64,000 bases of DNA. Origin: Metabacillus arenae (GTDB lineage: Bacteria; Bacillota; Bacilli; Bacillales; Bacillaceae). The DNA lies in contig NZ_JACXAI010000011.1 of the NCBI RefSeq assembly GCF_014773385.1, positions 104,540 to 168,539 on the forward strand, read 5' to 3'. How positions within the stretch are numbered: the stretch's first letter is position 1; each line of letters starts with the position of its first letter. The notes under the pieces are model-generated. The model did no database searches, was not told where the DNA came from, and worked only from the letters and a program-made list of their open reading frames with translations. The position numbers were made by a program, and so were the translations under genes. Positions 8,788 to 17,890 of this stretch are shown here, in pieces.

Positions 8788-10087
8788 CCAAAGCAAATTC
8801 AACCATTCTTTCATATATATTTAAAATCGCTTCCCCGTAATTGGTGCCTGGCACCGCCCATTTTCCGTTTAAAGCAGTCCAGGTTGGGGCGGATCCTCTC
8901 GTTACAAGGTTAAACCGAGGATCTATTAGTGGATACTTATCTGGCAGTTGTTCAGTTGATGCATATGCAAATAAATGCTGAAAATGAGCAAGTACTCCTT
9001 CACTTGGTGTTTGAAAGCTGGCACCCGGATTATCCGGTCCTGTTGCTCCTAATCCGCAAAAGTTGTTTTGCTCAGGTTTTACGACTCCTGTAAATCGAAA
9101 AAAATTGGTTTCATGCAAAGCTTGGGCAAAGGCAATATCTCCCCGTATTCCATAATCCTGTCCAAAAGTTAAATAAAAATGACCAAGCTCTGGTGTGTTT
9201 GGGTTTATACTTTTAGCAAATTGGTTCATTTGTTCTGGAGAAAGGAAAGTCCTGCCTGCTATTGAATAGCCGCCAGCTTCATTCGAGTCCCTTTTTTCCG
9301 CTGCAATGAACGCATCGTCAATACCTGCATTTTTGACTTCAACTAACCGCTTTTCTGCATTTTCCCGAGTTGAAAAAGCTCCCGCTTGAACTCTATACCA
9401 AACTTCCCCAGATATATTTCTTGAATCAACAAAAGCCTCAATTCCTTTTGTGTCCAAATATGAGACTCGTTCTTCCGCATTTTCTCTAGATTTAAAAGAG
9501 CCTGCGATTACCTTGTAAATTGTTCCAGAATTATCTGGTTTTTTTTGTAGTTTAAAAGTTTTTGCTACACCATTAGCATGACCTTGGGCTACTTTTTGCC
9601 GCCATGCAGCATTCTTCATTAGGGCAGCATCGCGGCCGTTATCGATAAATCCATTTTCCGTAAGAAGGGCTGGCATAGCTGATTCACGTAACACATGAAA
9701 ATTAGCTTTTTTCTTTCCGCGATCCACAAGCTCATTTTCTTTTATTATTTCTGCATGGATAATATTTTGGTAGTTTGCTGTTAAAGATGAGTCAGATAAG
9801 CTGCTGTGAATATAGTCTTCATATCCTTGAGCGGAACCATTAAAGGCATTGCAATGGATGGACAAATAATAATCTGCTCCCCATGAATTAGCCTCATTTG
9901 TTCGTGCACTTAGACTCTTAGCTGTATCACTTGTTCGGCTCATTCTCACTTCCACGTTTTCATAATCATTTAGTAAGATTGTTCGGATTCTAAGTGCAAT
10001 ATCTAAGGTAATATCTTTTTCATTTAACCCGTTGCCTTGGGCACCTGGGTCAGATCCGCCATGACCTGGATCTAAATATAACTTCAC
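8750..10087 (-). CDS. Amidase-SPOR-glucosaminidase fusion, cell-wall hydrolase
   Basis: The 445-residue protein joins three domains. Residues 1-175 are an N-acetylmuramoyl-L-alanine amidase (Amidase_3) with zinc ligands H9 (DPGHGG), E23 and H78 (SIHCN) and catalytic E144 (TENGF). Residues about 188-265 are two SPOR-type repeats (YKVIAGSFKSRENAEERV, then YRVQAGAFSTRENAEKRL). Residues about 272-445 resemble a glucosaminidase domain, with E325 in AQALHETNFF as the likely acid. No signal peptide is present, as in B. subtilis CwlC, a mother-cell lysis amidase with a SPOR-type tail. A role in releasing the mature spore is inferred. The start is GTG with AAAGGTGG seven bases upstream. Confidence 0.88.
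   Translation of the reverse strand: MKLYLDPGHGGSDPGAQGNGLNEKDITLDIALRIRTILLNDYENVEVRMSRTSDTAKSLSARTNEANSWGADYYLSIHCNAFNGSAQGYEDYIHSSLSDSSLTANYQNIIHAEIIKENELVDRGKKKANFHVLRESAMPALLTENGFIDNGRDAALMKNAAWRQKVAQGHANGVAKTFKLQKKPDNSGTIYKVIAGSFKSRENAEERVSYLDTKGIEAFVDSRNISGEVWYRVQAGAFSTRENAEKRLVEVKNAGIDDAFIAAEKRDSNEAGGYSIAGRTFLSPEQMNQFAKSINPNTPELGHFYLTFGQDYGIRGDIAFAQALHETNFFRFTGVVKPEQNNFCGLGATGPDNPGASFQTPSEGVLAHFQHLFAYASTEQLPDKYPLIDPRFNLVTRGSAPTWTALNGKWAVPGTNYGEAILNIYERMVEFALVKLEGILQEIRT
8843..8855. repeat. GGTGCCTGGCACC palindrome inside a gene
   Basis: A 13-bp palindrome within the C-terminal coding part of the amidase fusion (codons for AVPGTNY). The same motif occurs twice more near 10.9 kb. Confidence 0.6.
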
Positions 10088-10300
10088 TATATTACCACCT
10101 TTTCTGTTTAATAAAGAACTAACACTAATATTTTATGGAAAATAATAAAATTTGAGATAGACGAACGTTCTTTTTCTATCAATTTGGAGAGAACGCCAAG
10201 ATAAATTCTTTTACTAAAAAAATACACCTTGATCTATTAATTTTTTCACAGTTGAAATTTAATTTTATCTTTTTAATTTTTACCGCTTCAATAATAAGAC

Positions 10301-10341
10301 AAAACCGTGATCACTTATATATTTGAAAAGTGTCACGGTTC
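10301..10341 (-). terminator. Terminator of the 51-aa ORF
   Basis: AACCGTGATCACTT (10303-10316) pairs with AAGTGTCACGGTT (10328-10340), with one bulge. On the minus strand it is followed by TTTTGTCTT. The stop codon of the small ORF lies within the stem. Confidence 0.6.
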
Positions 10342-10488
10342 TATTTCGTCCTTTGATGTTGACAGCGTCTTATTTGTTACTAATGGTGTGTATTCCTCAG
10401 CAGTTTCCTCTAAATAAGGAATATAGGGATTTAACGGGGTTTCTTCTAACTCAATCGATTTCTTTGATTTTTTATTCTTCTCTGACAT
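10333..10488 (-). CDS. Small hydrophilic protein of unknown function (51 aa)
   Basis: The ORF starts at ATG 10488 with a good ribosome site (AAGGAAGTG, about 5 bases before the ATG) and runs 51 codons. The N-terminus is Lys/Ser-rich (MSEKNKKSKKSIE), followed by an acidic, Pro- and Tyr-containing middle part and a Thr/Ser-rich tail. It has no membrane segment. It is monocistronic: about 245 bp from the amidase gene, divergent from the IDEAL-domain gene and ended by its own hairpin. The family is not recognised. Confidence 0.6.
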   Translation of the reverse strand: MSEKNKKSKKSIELEETPLNPYIPYLEETAEEYTPLVTNKTLSTSKDEIEP

Positions 10489-10571
10489 AAAATCACTTCC
10501 TTAAAACTATCTTTTACTAATAGATGCTAAATTATGCATAAATAAATTATCTAAAAATTTTAAAGATTTGG

Positions 10572-10600
10572 TTGATTTCTTCACCTAATATCCATATAAT
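10572..10600 (+). promoter_or_regulatory. SigA-type promoter of the IDEAL-domain gene
   Basis: TTGATT (10572-10577), 17-bp spacer, TATAAT (10595-10600), lying 28 bp before the ATG of the downstream gene, whose ribosome site is GGGGTGAT. Confidence 0.7.
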
Positions 10601-10628
10601 ATAAAAAAGGCATCAGGGGTGATCTTTC

Positions 10629-10862
10629 ATGAAAAATAAGAAAACGTACACTGAGATCATGAAGTCCCGTAACACTCAAAAAAAGGCGGTCAATGAATTT
10701 TCTGTGCTTGATCTTTACATCCAGATGATCTTGGACGAAGCAATGTTTAAACGGCAGATGGAGACGCTTGAGGAGCAGCTTGAAGCCGCGCTAGTAACGC
10801 GCGACAAAGACAGTTTTATGGATCTTTCGAAGAAATATAATAAATTAAAACTCATACTATAA
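10629..10862 (+). CDS. IDEAL domain-containing small protein
   Basis: A 77-residue soluble protein. Residues about 27-70 match the IDEAL domain, a short helical module found in Firmicutes: LYIQMILDEAMFKRQ followed by LEAALVTRDKDSFMDLSKKY. The charged N-terminus carries KKTYTEIMKSRNTQKK. It is a single-gene unit with its own SigA-like promoter and terminator. IDEAL domains occur in small proteins and as tails on larger ones (for example some ComK partners); the function of this stand-alone version is not known. No membrane segment is present. Confidence 0.8.
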   Translation: MKNKKTYTEIMKSRNTQKKAVNEFSVLDLYIQMILDEAMFKRQMETLEEQLEAALVTRDKDSFMDLSKKYNKLKLIL

Positions 10863-10890
10863 GAGCCCAATCCTAAGGATGGGCTCTTTA
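10861..10890 (+). terminator. Rho-independent terminator
   Basis: AAGAGCCCAATCC/GGATGGGCTCTTT hairpin with a three-base loop, directly after the stop codon of the IDEAL-domain gene. Confidence 0.85.
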
Positions 10891-10903
10891 TTTATCAATA
10901 GAC

Positions 10904-10941
10904 GGTGCCAGGCACCAAATTGAAATTTGGTGCCTGGCACC
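10904..10941. repeat. Paired GGTGCC palindromes (38 bp inverted repeat)
   Basis: Two 13-bp palindromes, GGTGCCAGGCACC (10904-10916) and GGTGCCTGGCACC (10929-10941), separated by AAATTGAAATTT. The whole 38 bp forms one long imperfect hairpin between the IDEAL-domain gene and yhfN. A third copy lies inside the amidase gene at 8843. Confidence 0.8.
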
Positions 10942-10957
10942 TAAATGGCTGTTTTTA

Positions 10958-12217
10958 CTAATTTTTTGGATCAGCTTCCTCCAAATACGTAATTCGTTCT
11001 AACATGGTTGGATGTCCGTACCTGAATAGCTTGACTAACAAAGGAGGATGGACTTGACTTAGCCCTGCTTTTGAAAGCTCCTGAAATGTCTTTATTGCAG
11101 CTTCTGAGTCGGCCGTCATTTCAATCGCATACATATCAGCCTTCTTTTCTTGATACCGTGAGACGGCATTTGAAAACGGACTCGATGCAAATGTTAAAAT
11201 CCCAACTAACATTAATAATAATGGTAATGACGCAAGCTGTTTTTTTGAAGTTAAATGTAATGTGTCCCCAAACCGCAGAATAATTAAATTGAGCAATCTA
11301 TTTACTAAATACAATCCTAATAACGATATGGCGAGATAGCCGGCGATTCCAATATAAATATGATTCATGACGTAATGTCCCATTTCGTGTGCCATGATAA
11401 ATAAAATTTCTTCATCACTTAGCTTATTTAACGTCGTATCCCATAATACAATTCGTGAATTAGAGGAAATCCCTGTTACATAAGCATTCAATGCATTTGT
11501 TTTCTCCGACATGTTCACTTCATATACATGTTCCGCAGGAATATCAGCTTGCTCGGCAAGCGATAAAATCTTTTCTTCCAGCTCTTTATTTTTCAATGGG
11601 TAAAAGTCATTGTAAAGCGGATCAATAACAACAGGCTGAAGGAACATCATAAATAAAGTAAACGGAATAGAAAGGAACCATGCGTAAAGCCACCATCTTT
11701 TCTCAAATTTCCGAATAAGCCAAAACAGCACAAAGACTATAAAAATCATCATCCCAAAATTCACCCAAAAATCGATTAGTTGATCTTTAAACCAGCTTGA
11801 AGTACTTTGGGCAGAAATCTGAAAAGTATAGGAAATTTTATAGCTGATCCATTCAACTGGCAAAGTAACTGCTGTAACAAGCAGGGTAAGCCAGAAAGTA
11901 AACACAGCACTTTGGACAAACAAAAATTTTGATGTGCTCTCTGACCAGCTTTGCATTTTTTTAGAAAGACCCGATATTAATGCCACGATAAAAATAAACC
12001 ATTCAAATGGAATTGTTATGAAAAACAGAAAATTCTTTATCTTCGAATAATCCTCAGACAATATCAGCTCCCGGCTGTTCATAAATGTTTGAGGATCTGC
12101 TGCAGACCCCTGATATGCCTCTGGTACACCTGTAGAGCCACCCATAAAAATATATCCGTACATAAATAATCCATACAAAAAATAAACCAATACAGCAGCA
12201 GTCAGCCACTTCCGCAT
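10958..12217 (-). CDS. yhfN: M48-family membrane zinc metalloprotease YhfN
   Basis: A 419-residue Ste24/CAAX-protease-type enzyme. The zinc site is HEMGH (H277, E278, H281), and the third ligand is E357 in QEKKADMYA. Several membrane segments precede the active site (about 5-27, 62-82, 100-120, 150-170, 178-198), with two more after it (about 290-310 and 330-345). B. subtilis YhfN (426 aa) has the same layout and the same neighbourhood (lcfB, yhfM, yhfN). The likely role is membrane-protein or peptide processing; the substrate is not known. Confidence 0.9.
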   Translation of the reverse strand: MRKWLTAAVLVYFLYGLFMYGYIFMGGSTGVPEAYQGSAADPQTFMNSRELILSEDYSKIKNFLFFITIPFEWFIFIVALISGLSKKMQSWSESTSKFLFVQSAVFTFWLTLLVTAVTLPVEWISYKISYTFQISAQSTSSWFKDQLIDFWVNFGMMIFIVFVLFWLIRKFEKRWWLYAWFLSIPFTLFMMFLQPVVIDPLYNDFYPLKNKELEEKILSLAEQADIPAEHVYEVNMSEKTNALNAYVTGISSNSRIVLWDTTLNKLSDEEILFIMAHEMGHYVMNHIYIGIAGYLAISLLGLYLVNRLLNLIILRFGDTLHLTSKKQLASLPLLLMLVGILTFASSPFSNAVSRYQEKKADMYAIEMTADSEAAIKTFQELSKAGLSQVHPPLLVKLFRYGHPTMLERITYLEEADPKN

Positions 12218-12384
12218 GCTTCGCCCCCCTAGAACAAGCTTCTTACCTCTATTGTAGTTATGTTGTCCACTTCTTAGAACCTAAAGACATTTATTATTGG
12301 AGGATCACCAACTAAGCCTCGTAAAGCTGTCCGCCAGGGAAAAAGAACTGTAAACCATTAAAACGACCACCTGAGCTCACATCG

Positions 12385-12447
12385 ATTGCTAACTTTAATA
12401 CGTTAACACTTTAATCAGCTTAAACTTTCTGAAACGATAATAAACAC
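12385..12447 (+). repeat. AT-rich tail element of the dispersed repeat family
   Basis: The segment from GCTAACTTTAATACGTTAAC to CTTTCTGAAACGATAA reappears almost unchanged at 63746-63803 and, in the other orientation and more diverged, at about 26585-26640. The surrounding 318-bp gap (12218-12535) holds no gene that I can support. Confidence 0.75.
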
Positions 12448-12535
12448 CTCAGGAAGTCAAAGCAGCTTGAACTGCAAATGGGAATAGACCGCCACATAAT
12501 GTGGCAGCCTTAATGATTGATTGGTCCCTTAAAAA

Positions 12536-13330
12536 CTATACGAGCAGCGTCCGATCTGACAGTTCCCCGTTTGTTTTCATTTTCGTAAACTCATTTAGTA
12601 AATCTTGAACCTTCAAATTCTTCTTCGTCTCTTCTCCTGCTTCATAAATGATTTTACCGCTATCCATCATGACTAACTTATTGCCTAGGTCGACAGCCTG
12701 CTGCATATTATGAGTGATCATGATCGTCGTTAATTTCCCATTTTCAACAAGAGTTTTCGTTAAATTGGTGACAAGCTCTGCTCGAGACGGGTCAAGAGCT
12801 GCAGTATGTTCATCCAATAGGAGGATTTTAGGATCAGTGAAGGTTGCCATAAGCAAAGATAATGCTTGCCTTTCTCCACCAGACAGAAGCCCAACCTTTG
12901 CCTGAAGTCGATTTTCTAATCCTAACCCTAACGTTTCCAGCTTTGCTTTAAAAAATAAGCGCCTTCTGGCTGTCACTCCTGGCCTTAGCGATCTTCTTTG
13001 AACTCTGGCATATGCAATCGCAAGATTTTCCTCAATTGTTAATGTAGGAGAAGTACCGGCCATTGGGTCTTGAAACACTCTGCCAATATACTTGGAACGT
13101 TTATGTTCAGGCAATCCGGAAACATCTGTTCCATCAATAGTGACAGAACCATGATCAGCAAAAAGCCTTCCTGCAATAATATTAAAAAGCGTACTTTTTC
13201 CAGCGCCATTACTGCCTATAACCGTTACAAAATCACCTTGCTGAACTTGCAGGGAAATTTGATTCAAAGCAATTTTTTCATCAGGAGTACCTTCGTTAAA
13301 TACTTTATAAATCTGATTGAGCTCTAACAA
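12536..13330 (-). CDS. ABC transporter ATP-binding protein (TrpZ-like)
   Basis: The 264-residue ATPase shows Walker A GSNGAGKST (about residue 40), signature LSGGERQALSLL (about 150) and Walker B ILLLDEHTA (about 171). It overlaps the permease gene by 26 bp and uses a TTG start, consistent with translational coupling. Together with the next two genes it forms a complete importer of the ABC_sub_bind type, like TrpXYZ of streptococci. This is the only importer in the window that brings its own ATPase. Confidence 0.85.
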   Translation of the reverse strand: MLELNQIYKVFNEGTPDEKIALNQISLQVQQGDFVTVIGSNGAGKSTLFNIIAGRLFADHGSVTIDGTDVSGLPEHKRSKYIGRVFQDPMAGTSPTLTIEENLAIAYARVQRRSLRPGVTARRRLFFKAKLETLGLGLENRLQAKVGLLSGGERQALSLLMATFTDPKILLLDEHTAALDPSRAELVTNLTKTLVENGKLTTIMITHNMQQAVDLGNKLVMMDSGKIIYEAGEETKKNLKVQDLLNEFTKMKTNGELSDRTLLV

Positions 13331-14324
13331 CTTGATCGCCCCGTTCTTTCATCGTTGTAATTTTTTCTTGTAAGCGTAATTTCTTTCTTCGTTTCTCTTT
13401 TTGCTTTTCATATAATTGGGGAATTATTAGCGCAGCAATAACAATGATAGCTGTAATTAACTTCATATCTCCTGTTTCTAGAAAATCAACTCGAAGGGAC
13501 AGGGCAACAATGACTCTGTAAATGATGGCTCCTAAAATAACGGCAAGAGTGGCCCGAAAAATAGTCTTTATACCTAAAATCGCTTCTCCGATAATGACGG
13601 ATGCAAGACCGATAATAATCATTCCGATCCCCATTCCTACATCAGCATATCCTCCAGTTTGTGCAACGAAGGCACCGGATAATGAAACTAAAGCATTAGA
13701 TAGTCCTAAACCTGCTATCTTTAATGTGTCCGTATTTCCTGAAAAGCTGGTAATCATTTGGTGGTTATCCCCAACAGCCCGGATAGCAAGGCCAACCTCA
13801 GTTTTTAAAAAGTAATCCAGTATACCTTTTAATAGAATAATAAACAAAAACATCACGAATAGAACCAACCATGTACTTGGAGCAACCCAAGACATGCCAA
13901 TATTTGCAAAGAAACCGTTTATCCCTTGATCTATCCCTGTTTTTTCCCACATAGCTCCCATAATCGTAAAAACCGTTTCCTGTCCATGGAGAGGTACGTT
14001 AGGCTTATCCATAATTCTAAGATTTATAGAGTAAAGGGCAATCATCATCAAAATTCCCGAAAGAAGTGCATTAATTTTCCCTTTTGTGTGGAGAAGACCA
14101 GTTATCGAACCAGCTAAAAAACCAGCCACAAATGCTGTTCCTGTCGCAAGAAAAGGATTAAACCCACTGACAATCATAACGGCTGCCACGGCTGCCCCTG
14201 TTACAAAGCTCCCATCCACCGTTAAGTCTGGAAAATCTAATATCCGAAAGGAGAGGTATACCCCAAGAGCCATAATGGCATAAATTAGCCCTGATTCAAC
14301 TGATCCAAATAGTGCTGTAAACAT
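13305..14324 (-). CDS. ABC transporter permease (TrpY-like, branched-chain type fold)
   Basis: A 339-residue permease with eight to nine hydrophobic segments and a basic C-terminal tail (KQKEKRRKKLRLQEK). The sequence FRILDFPDLTVDGSFVTGAA near the N-terminus is typical of permeases paired with ABC_sub_bind lipoproteins. It lies between the binding protein and the ATPase, 24 bp after the former, and almost certainly shares one transcript with both. Confidence 0.85.
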   Translation of the reverse strand: MFTALFGSVESGLIYAIMALGVYLSFRILDFPDLTVDGSFVTGAAVAAVMIVSGFNPFLATGTAFVAGFLAGSITGLLHTKGKINALLSGILMMIALYSINLRIMDKPNVPLHGQETVFTIMGAMWEKTGIDQGINGFFANIGMSWVAPSTWLVLFVMFLFIILLKGILDYFLKTEVGLAIRAVGDNHQMITSFSGNTDTLKIAGLGLSNALVSLSGAFVAQTGGYADVGMGIGMIIIGLASVIIGEAILGIKTIFRATLAVILGAIIYRVIVALSLRVDFLETGDMKLITAIIVIAALIIPQLYEKQKEKRRKKLRLQEKITTMKERGDQVVRAQSDL

Positions 14325-14348
14325 TATTCCTCACCCTTTTCTTTTTCC

Positions 14349-15335
14349 CTACTCAATGTATTCCGCTTTTTCTTCCCAATCATCCTGCAATTCAATACCC
14401 ATTGCTTCTGCCGCTTTTTTATTGATTTGAAGCTTTAATTTCTGTGGGTATTGAACCGCTAATTCAGAAGGGTCTTTTCCTTCTTCTAAAATCTGAACGG
14501 CAAGCTCTCCTGCTTCATAGCCAATATCAAAGTAATCAAATCCATATGCAGCAAAGCCTCCGCGCGCGACAGAGTCAAGTTCCCCGACAAATAATGGAAT
14601 TTTATGCTCTTCTGCAACTCCAATGACCGATTCGAGTGCAGACACAACTGTGTTATCAGTAATAATATAGAGAGAGTCTACTTTTCCTACAAGTGACTCT
14701 GCTGCTTGCTTTACTTCAGCAGAAGATGAAACAGAAGCCTCTTCAATAGAGAGATCTGTTCCCTCCATTGCTTTTTTCACTTGCTCAATTTGGGCAACTG
14801 AATTTTGCTCACCCGAATTATAAACCATGCCAACTTTCTTACCTTCAACATATTGATCTATAAATTTTATCGTATTCGGAATGGCATCTGGGTGTGAATC
14901 TGTTGTTCCTGTTATATTTGCATCTGGGCTCTCCAAGCTTTCAACTAGCTTTGCACCAACAGGGTCGGTAACAGAAGTAAACACAATCGGTATCTCCTTT
15001 GTCGCATTTAACGAACTTAAGGCACTAGGCGTTGAGTTAGCAAAAATTAGGTCTACTTCGTCCCCAACAAAATTATTTGCAATCGTCTGATTGTTGTTTT
15101 GGTCTCCTTGCGCATTTTGAACATTAAAATCCACCTCAAGCCCCTTATCTTTAAATGCCTGTTGAAAGCCCTCATAAGCAGAATCAAGGGATGGGTGTTC
15201 AACAAATTGTGTAACTCCGATTTTATAGGTTTTTTCGGAGGATTCTCCTGAAGAACTCTCACTATTTCCACAGCCTGCTAAAACTAATAAGCCTGCAAGA
15301 GCTGCTGATATTCCTGCTTTCCATCCTTTTTTCAT
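14349..15335 (-). CDS. ABC_sub_bind family lipoprotein (TrpX-like)
   Basis: A 328-residue lipoprotein with signal peptide and lipobox LAGC (Cys22), followed by a Ser/Glu linker and a two-lobed type 1 periplasmic-binding fold (YKIGVTQFVEHPSLDSA...). This family includes TrpX, which binds aromatic amino acids in streptococci; other members have unknown ligands. A strong ribosome site (AGAGGGGGAAATG) precedes the ATG. No T-box or TRAP repeats are visible in the 180 bp upstream, so tryptophan control is not supported here. Confidence 0.85.
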   Translation of the reverse strand: MKKGWKAGISAALAGLLVLAGCGNSESSSGESSEKTYKIGVTQFVEHPSLDSAYEGFQQAFKDKGLEVDFNVQNAQGDQNNNQTIANNFVGDEVDLIFANSTPSALSSLNATKEIPIVFTSVTDPVGAKLVESLESPDANITGTTDSHPDAIPNTIKFIDQYVEGKKVGMVYNSGEQNSVAQIEQVKKAMEGTDLSIEEASVSSSAEVKQAAESLVGKVDSLYIITDNTVVSALESVIGVAEEHKIPLFVGELDSVARGGFAAYGFDYFDIGYEAGELAVQILEEGKDPSELAVQYPQKLKLQINKKAAEAMGIELQDDWEEKAEYIE

Positions 15336-15474
15336 CGCGCATTTCCCCCTCTAGTTCTTTGTTCACTTTTACGCTTTTGTGCATAAAATTATACATGAAG
15401 ATCATACCAATTAAAACATGTTTTCTTAATTTTTTGAAATTTATAGCATTTATGGTACCTGGTACTGAAACACC

Positions 15475-15507
15475 AAAAAATGCCAGAAATCCGGTTGTCT
15501 GGCATTT
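15475..15507 (-). terminator. Terminator after the enoyl-CoA hydratase gene
   Basis: AAAATGCCAGA/TCTGGCATTTTTT hairpin 10-40 bp after the hydratase stop codon, with a T run in the minus direction. Confidence 0.85.
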
Positions 15508-15515
15508 TGATAGCA

Positions 15516-16292
15516 TTATTTACCTTTAAATTGGGGTGATCGTTTTTCTGAAAAGGCTTGAAGGGCTTCTTTGCGGTCCTTCGTCGGAATTGTAACCTCA
15601 TATGCTTTTCGTTCGATTTGCAGTCCTGTTTGCAGATCTGTGTTCATTCCATTTTTAATCGCGAACTTTGCCTGCTTCAGAGCGATTGGGCCATTTTTCT
15701 TTATTTCATCAGCTAGCTCCCTTGCTTTTTCCATCAATTCAGCAGGGGAAACAATATCATGTGCTAATCCATATGAAAAAGCTTGCTTTGATGTTAATTT
15801 ACGAGCTGTTAAAATTAGTTCGAGCGCTTTTGACTCTCCAATAATACGGGGGAGTCTTTGCGTGCCGCCAGCACCAGGAATAATAGCAAGACTCGTTTCT
15901 GTCAAACCAATCCTTGTTCCCTCGGCAATAATCCGGAGATCGCAGCAAAGTGCAAGCTCCAATCCCCCACCAAAAGCATAGCCATTAATCGCAGCGATAG
16001 TCGGCTGTGGGAGCTGTTCGATTTTAGAAAACACCTCTCCAATTTTATACAGGTTTCTTTTAACCTCTTCTTCGGTCAGTAATTTTCGTTCTTTTAAATC
16101 AGCCCCTGCACTAAATGCTTTTTCGCCCGCTCCTGTAAATATAGTAATGACTACATTTGGGTTCATGCGAATATTCTCTACACATTCCTCCAGCTCGATA
16201 ATCGTGTTGTAGTTGAAACAGTTTAACTCGTCAGGTCTGTTCAAGGTAACAGTAGCGACTTGGTCTTTTATATCTAGCAAAATAGTATCCAT
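15516..16292 (-). CDS. Enoyl-CoA hydratase/isomerase family protein
   Basis: The 258-residue crotonase-fold protein carries the CoA/oxyanion segments AGAEKAFSAGADLKE (about 50-65) and NGYAFGGGLELALCCD (about 105-120), followed by the catalytic region ETSLAIIPGAGGTQRLPR (about 131-148). Hydration of trans-2-enoyl-CoA in fatty-acid beta-oxidation is the likely reaction. It lies 8 bp downstream of the acyl-CoA synthetase gene, so both should be made from one mRNA under the FadR-type site at 17.9 kb. Confidence 0.88.
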   Translation of the reverse strand: MDTILLDIKDQVATVTLNRPDELNCFNYNTIIELEECVENIRMNPNVVITIFTGAGEKAFSAGADLKERKLLTEEEVKRNLYKIGEVFSKIEQLPQPTIAAINGYAFGGGLELALCCDLRIIAEGTRIGLTETSLAIIPGAGGTQRLPRIIGESKALELILTARKLTSKQAFSYGLAHDIVSPAELMEKARELADEIKKNGPIALKQAKFAIKNGMNTDLQTGLQIERKAYEVTIPTKDRKEALQAFSEKRSPQFKGK

Positions 16293-16300
16293 AGACCCTC

Positions 16301-17860
16301 CTATTGATTTTGAACAAATTGATTTCTCAGTGCACGGCGGAGTATCTTTCCAGTCGCATTTTTCGGAAGCTCCTCCAAAAATTCAATTGAGCTGGGAAGC
16401 TTGTATTTTGCAAGGTGCTCTTTACAATAAGCTAACAGTGTCTCCTCTGTTAAATCTGGATTCTTCACAACAACAAAGCATTTCACTGATTCCCCATTAT
16501 TGGGATCTGGAATTCCAATCACCACCGCTTCGACAACGTCCTCATGATCGTATAAAACCTCTTCAACTTCACGTGGATAAACATTATATCCGCCTACTAG
16601 AATCATATCTTTTTTTGGGTCAACAATATAAAAATATCCTTCCTCATCCTTCCTTGCTAAATCTCCTGTGTACAGCCAGCCATTACGAATCGTATGGGCG
16701 GTTTCTTCAGGCATTTTGTAATATCCTTTCATTACATTGGGCCCTTTTACAATCAATTCACCAACATGACCGGAGGGCAGTTCCTCACCGAGCTCGTTAA
16801 CTATTTTATTTTCAACATTTAAGATATTTGTCCCAATTGAACCCGGTTTCCTCGAGCGATCAAGCGGATTAAAGCATGTAACTGGCGAAGCTTCTGACAA
16901 ACCGTACCCTTCGGAAACAACTACTTTAAACTTTTGCTCAAAGCCTTTTAACAAGGCGACTGGCATAGAAGCTCCTCCGGAAATACATAGCCTTAATGAA
17001 TTCAAATCTGCTGGATTCCCACTCTCATATTGAAGCAAAAAATTATACATTGTAGGAACTCCGGCAAAGATCGTCGCTTCATACTCTTTTGCTATTTTAA
17101 AAACTCCTGCTGGACTAAATTTCGGTAAGATAAGAAGCACTGCTCCACTCATTAAAGGAGCATTTAATGAAACCGTCAAACAAAAGACATGGAACATCGG
17201 CAGAGTTGTAATGATTTTGTCTGACTCATTCATTTTTAAATAACTCGCAACATCACTTGCATTACTGAATAAGTTTTTGTGTGACAGCATCGCCCCTTTT
17301 GGTTTCCCTGTTGTACCCGATGTATACAAAATAATAGCTGTATCTTCCTCGCTCATTTCAGGTGCAAGGAATGACTGATAATCACTAGATAACATTTTTG
17401 AAAACGGTTTCATTAAAGAGTAGATCGAATACTGTGAGACATCAAGCTGCTGCTTTTTATCACTAGGTGGAGTTTCACAAACGATTACCGTCTCCAATTT
17501 TGGAAGGTCCCCATGCATTCTCTCAAGCATTGGAACAAGCAAGTCAAGTGTAATGACTGCCTTAATATCCCCTTTATTCAGCATATAGCTTATCTCGTTT
17601 GCCGTATAATTCGGATTTATTGGTACTGTGGTTGCCCCCGCTTTTAAAGCTCCGTACAATGAAATAACAAAAGATGGACTGTTTCCAAGAAGTAATGCAA
17701 CATGATCCCCTTTTTTAATCCCTGACTCCTGTAAACCGCTCGCAAACCTTGTCACTGCGTCTTCCAGCTGAATGTAACTTATCATATCACCATCATAATA
17801 AATGGCAGGTTTGTCCCGTTTCTCAGTTGCAATTTCAGACAATCTTTGACATACATTCAT
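16301..17860 (-). CDS. lcfB: Long-chain fatty-acid--CoA ligase
   Basis: A 519-residue AMP-forming acyl-CoA synthetase. It has the P-loop motif [13 protein letters not shown] (about 179-191), YGLSEASP (about 320), GWLYTGDLA (about 392) and the C-terminal catalytic Lys region [11 protein letters not shown] (about 500-510). It activates fatty acids with ATP and CoA before beta-oxidation. Length and location (between yhfN and lplJ) match B. subtilis LcfB/YhfL. A near-consensus FadR operator is centred 40 bp upstream of the start, pointing to repression without long-chain acyl-CoA. Confidence 0.92.
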   Translation of the reverse strand: MNVCQRLSEIATEKRDKPAIYYDGDMISYIQLEDAVTRFASGLQESGIKKGDHVALLLGNSPSFVISLYGALKAGATTVPINPNYTANEISYMLNKGDIKAVITLDLLVPMLERMHGDLPKLETVIVCETPPSDKKQQLDVSQYSIYSLMKPFSKMLSSDYQSFLAPEMSEEDTAIILYTSGTTGKPKGAMLSHKNLFSNASDVASYLKMNESDKIITTLPMFHVFCLTVSLNAPLMSGAVLLILPKFSPAGVFKIAKEYEATIFAGVPTMYNFLLQYESGNPADLNSLRLCISGGASMPVALLKGFEQKFKVVVSEGYGLSEASPVTCFNPLDRSRKPGSIGTNILNVENKIVNELGEELPSGHVGELIVKGPNVMKGYYKMPEETAHTIRNGWLYTGDLARKDEEGYFYIVDPKKDMILVGGYNVYPREVEEVLYDHEDVVEAVVIGIPDPNNGESVKCFVVVKNPDLTEETLLAYCKEHLAKYKLPSSIEFLEELPKNATGKILRRALRNQFVQNQ

Positions 17861-17890
17861 TCTCCCACCCCTTTGTCTTCAACAAAAAAC

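Noticed and set aside
15336..15515. T-box or tryptophan leader before the TrpX-like gene
   Set aside because: No specifier loop, no T-box TGGNACCGCG-type sequence and no NAG repeats were found; only a terminator of the upstream gene is present.
16213..16800. 195-codon plus-strand ORF opposite lcfB
   Set aside because: Antisense frame of a clear acyl-CoA synthetase gene; no start signals.
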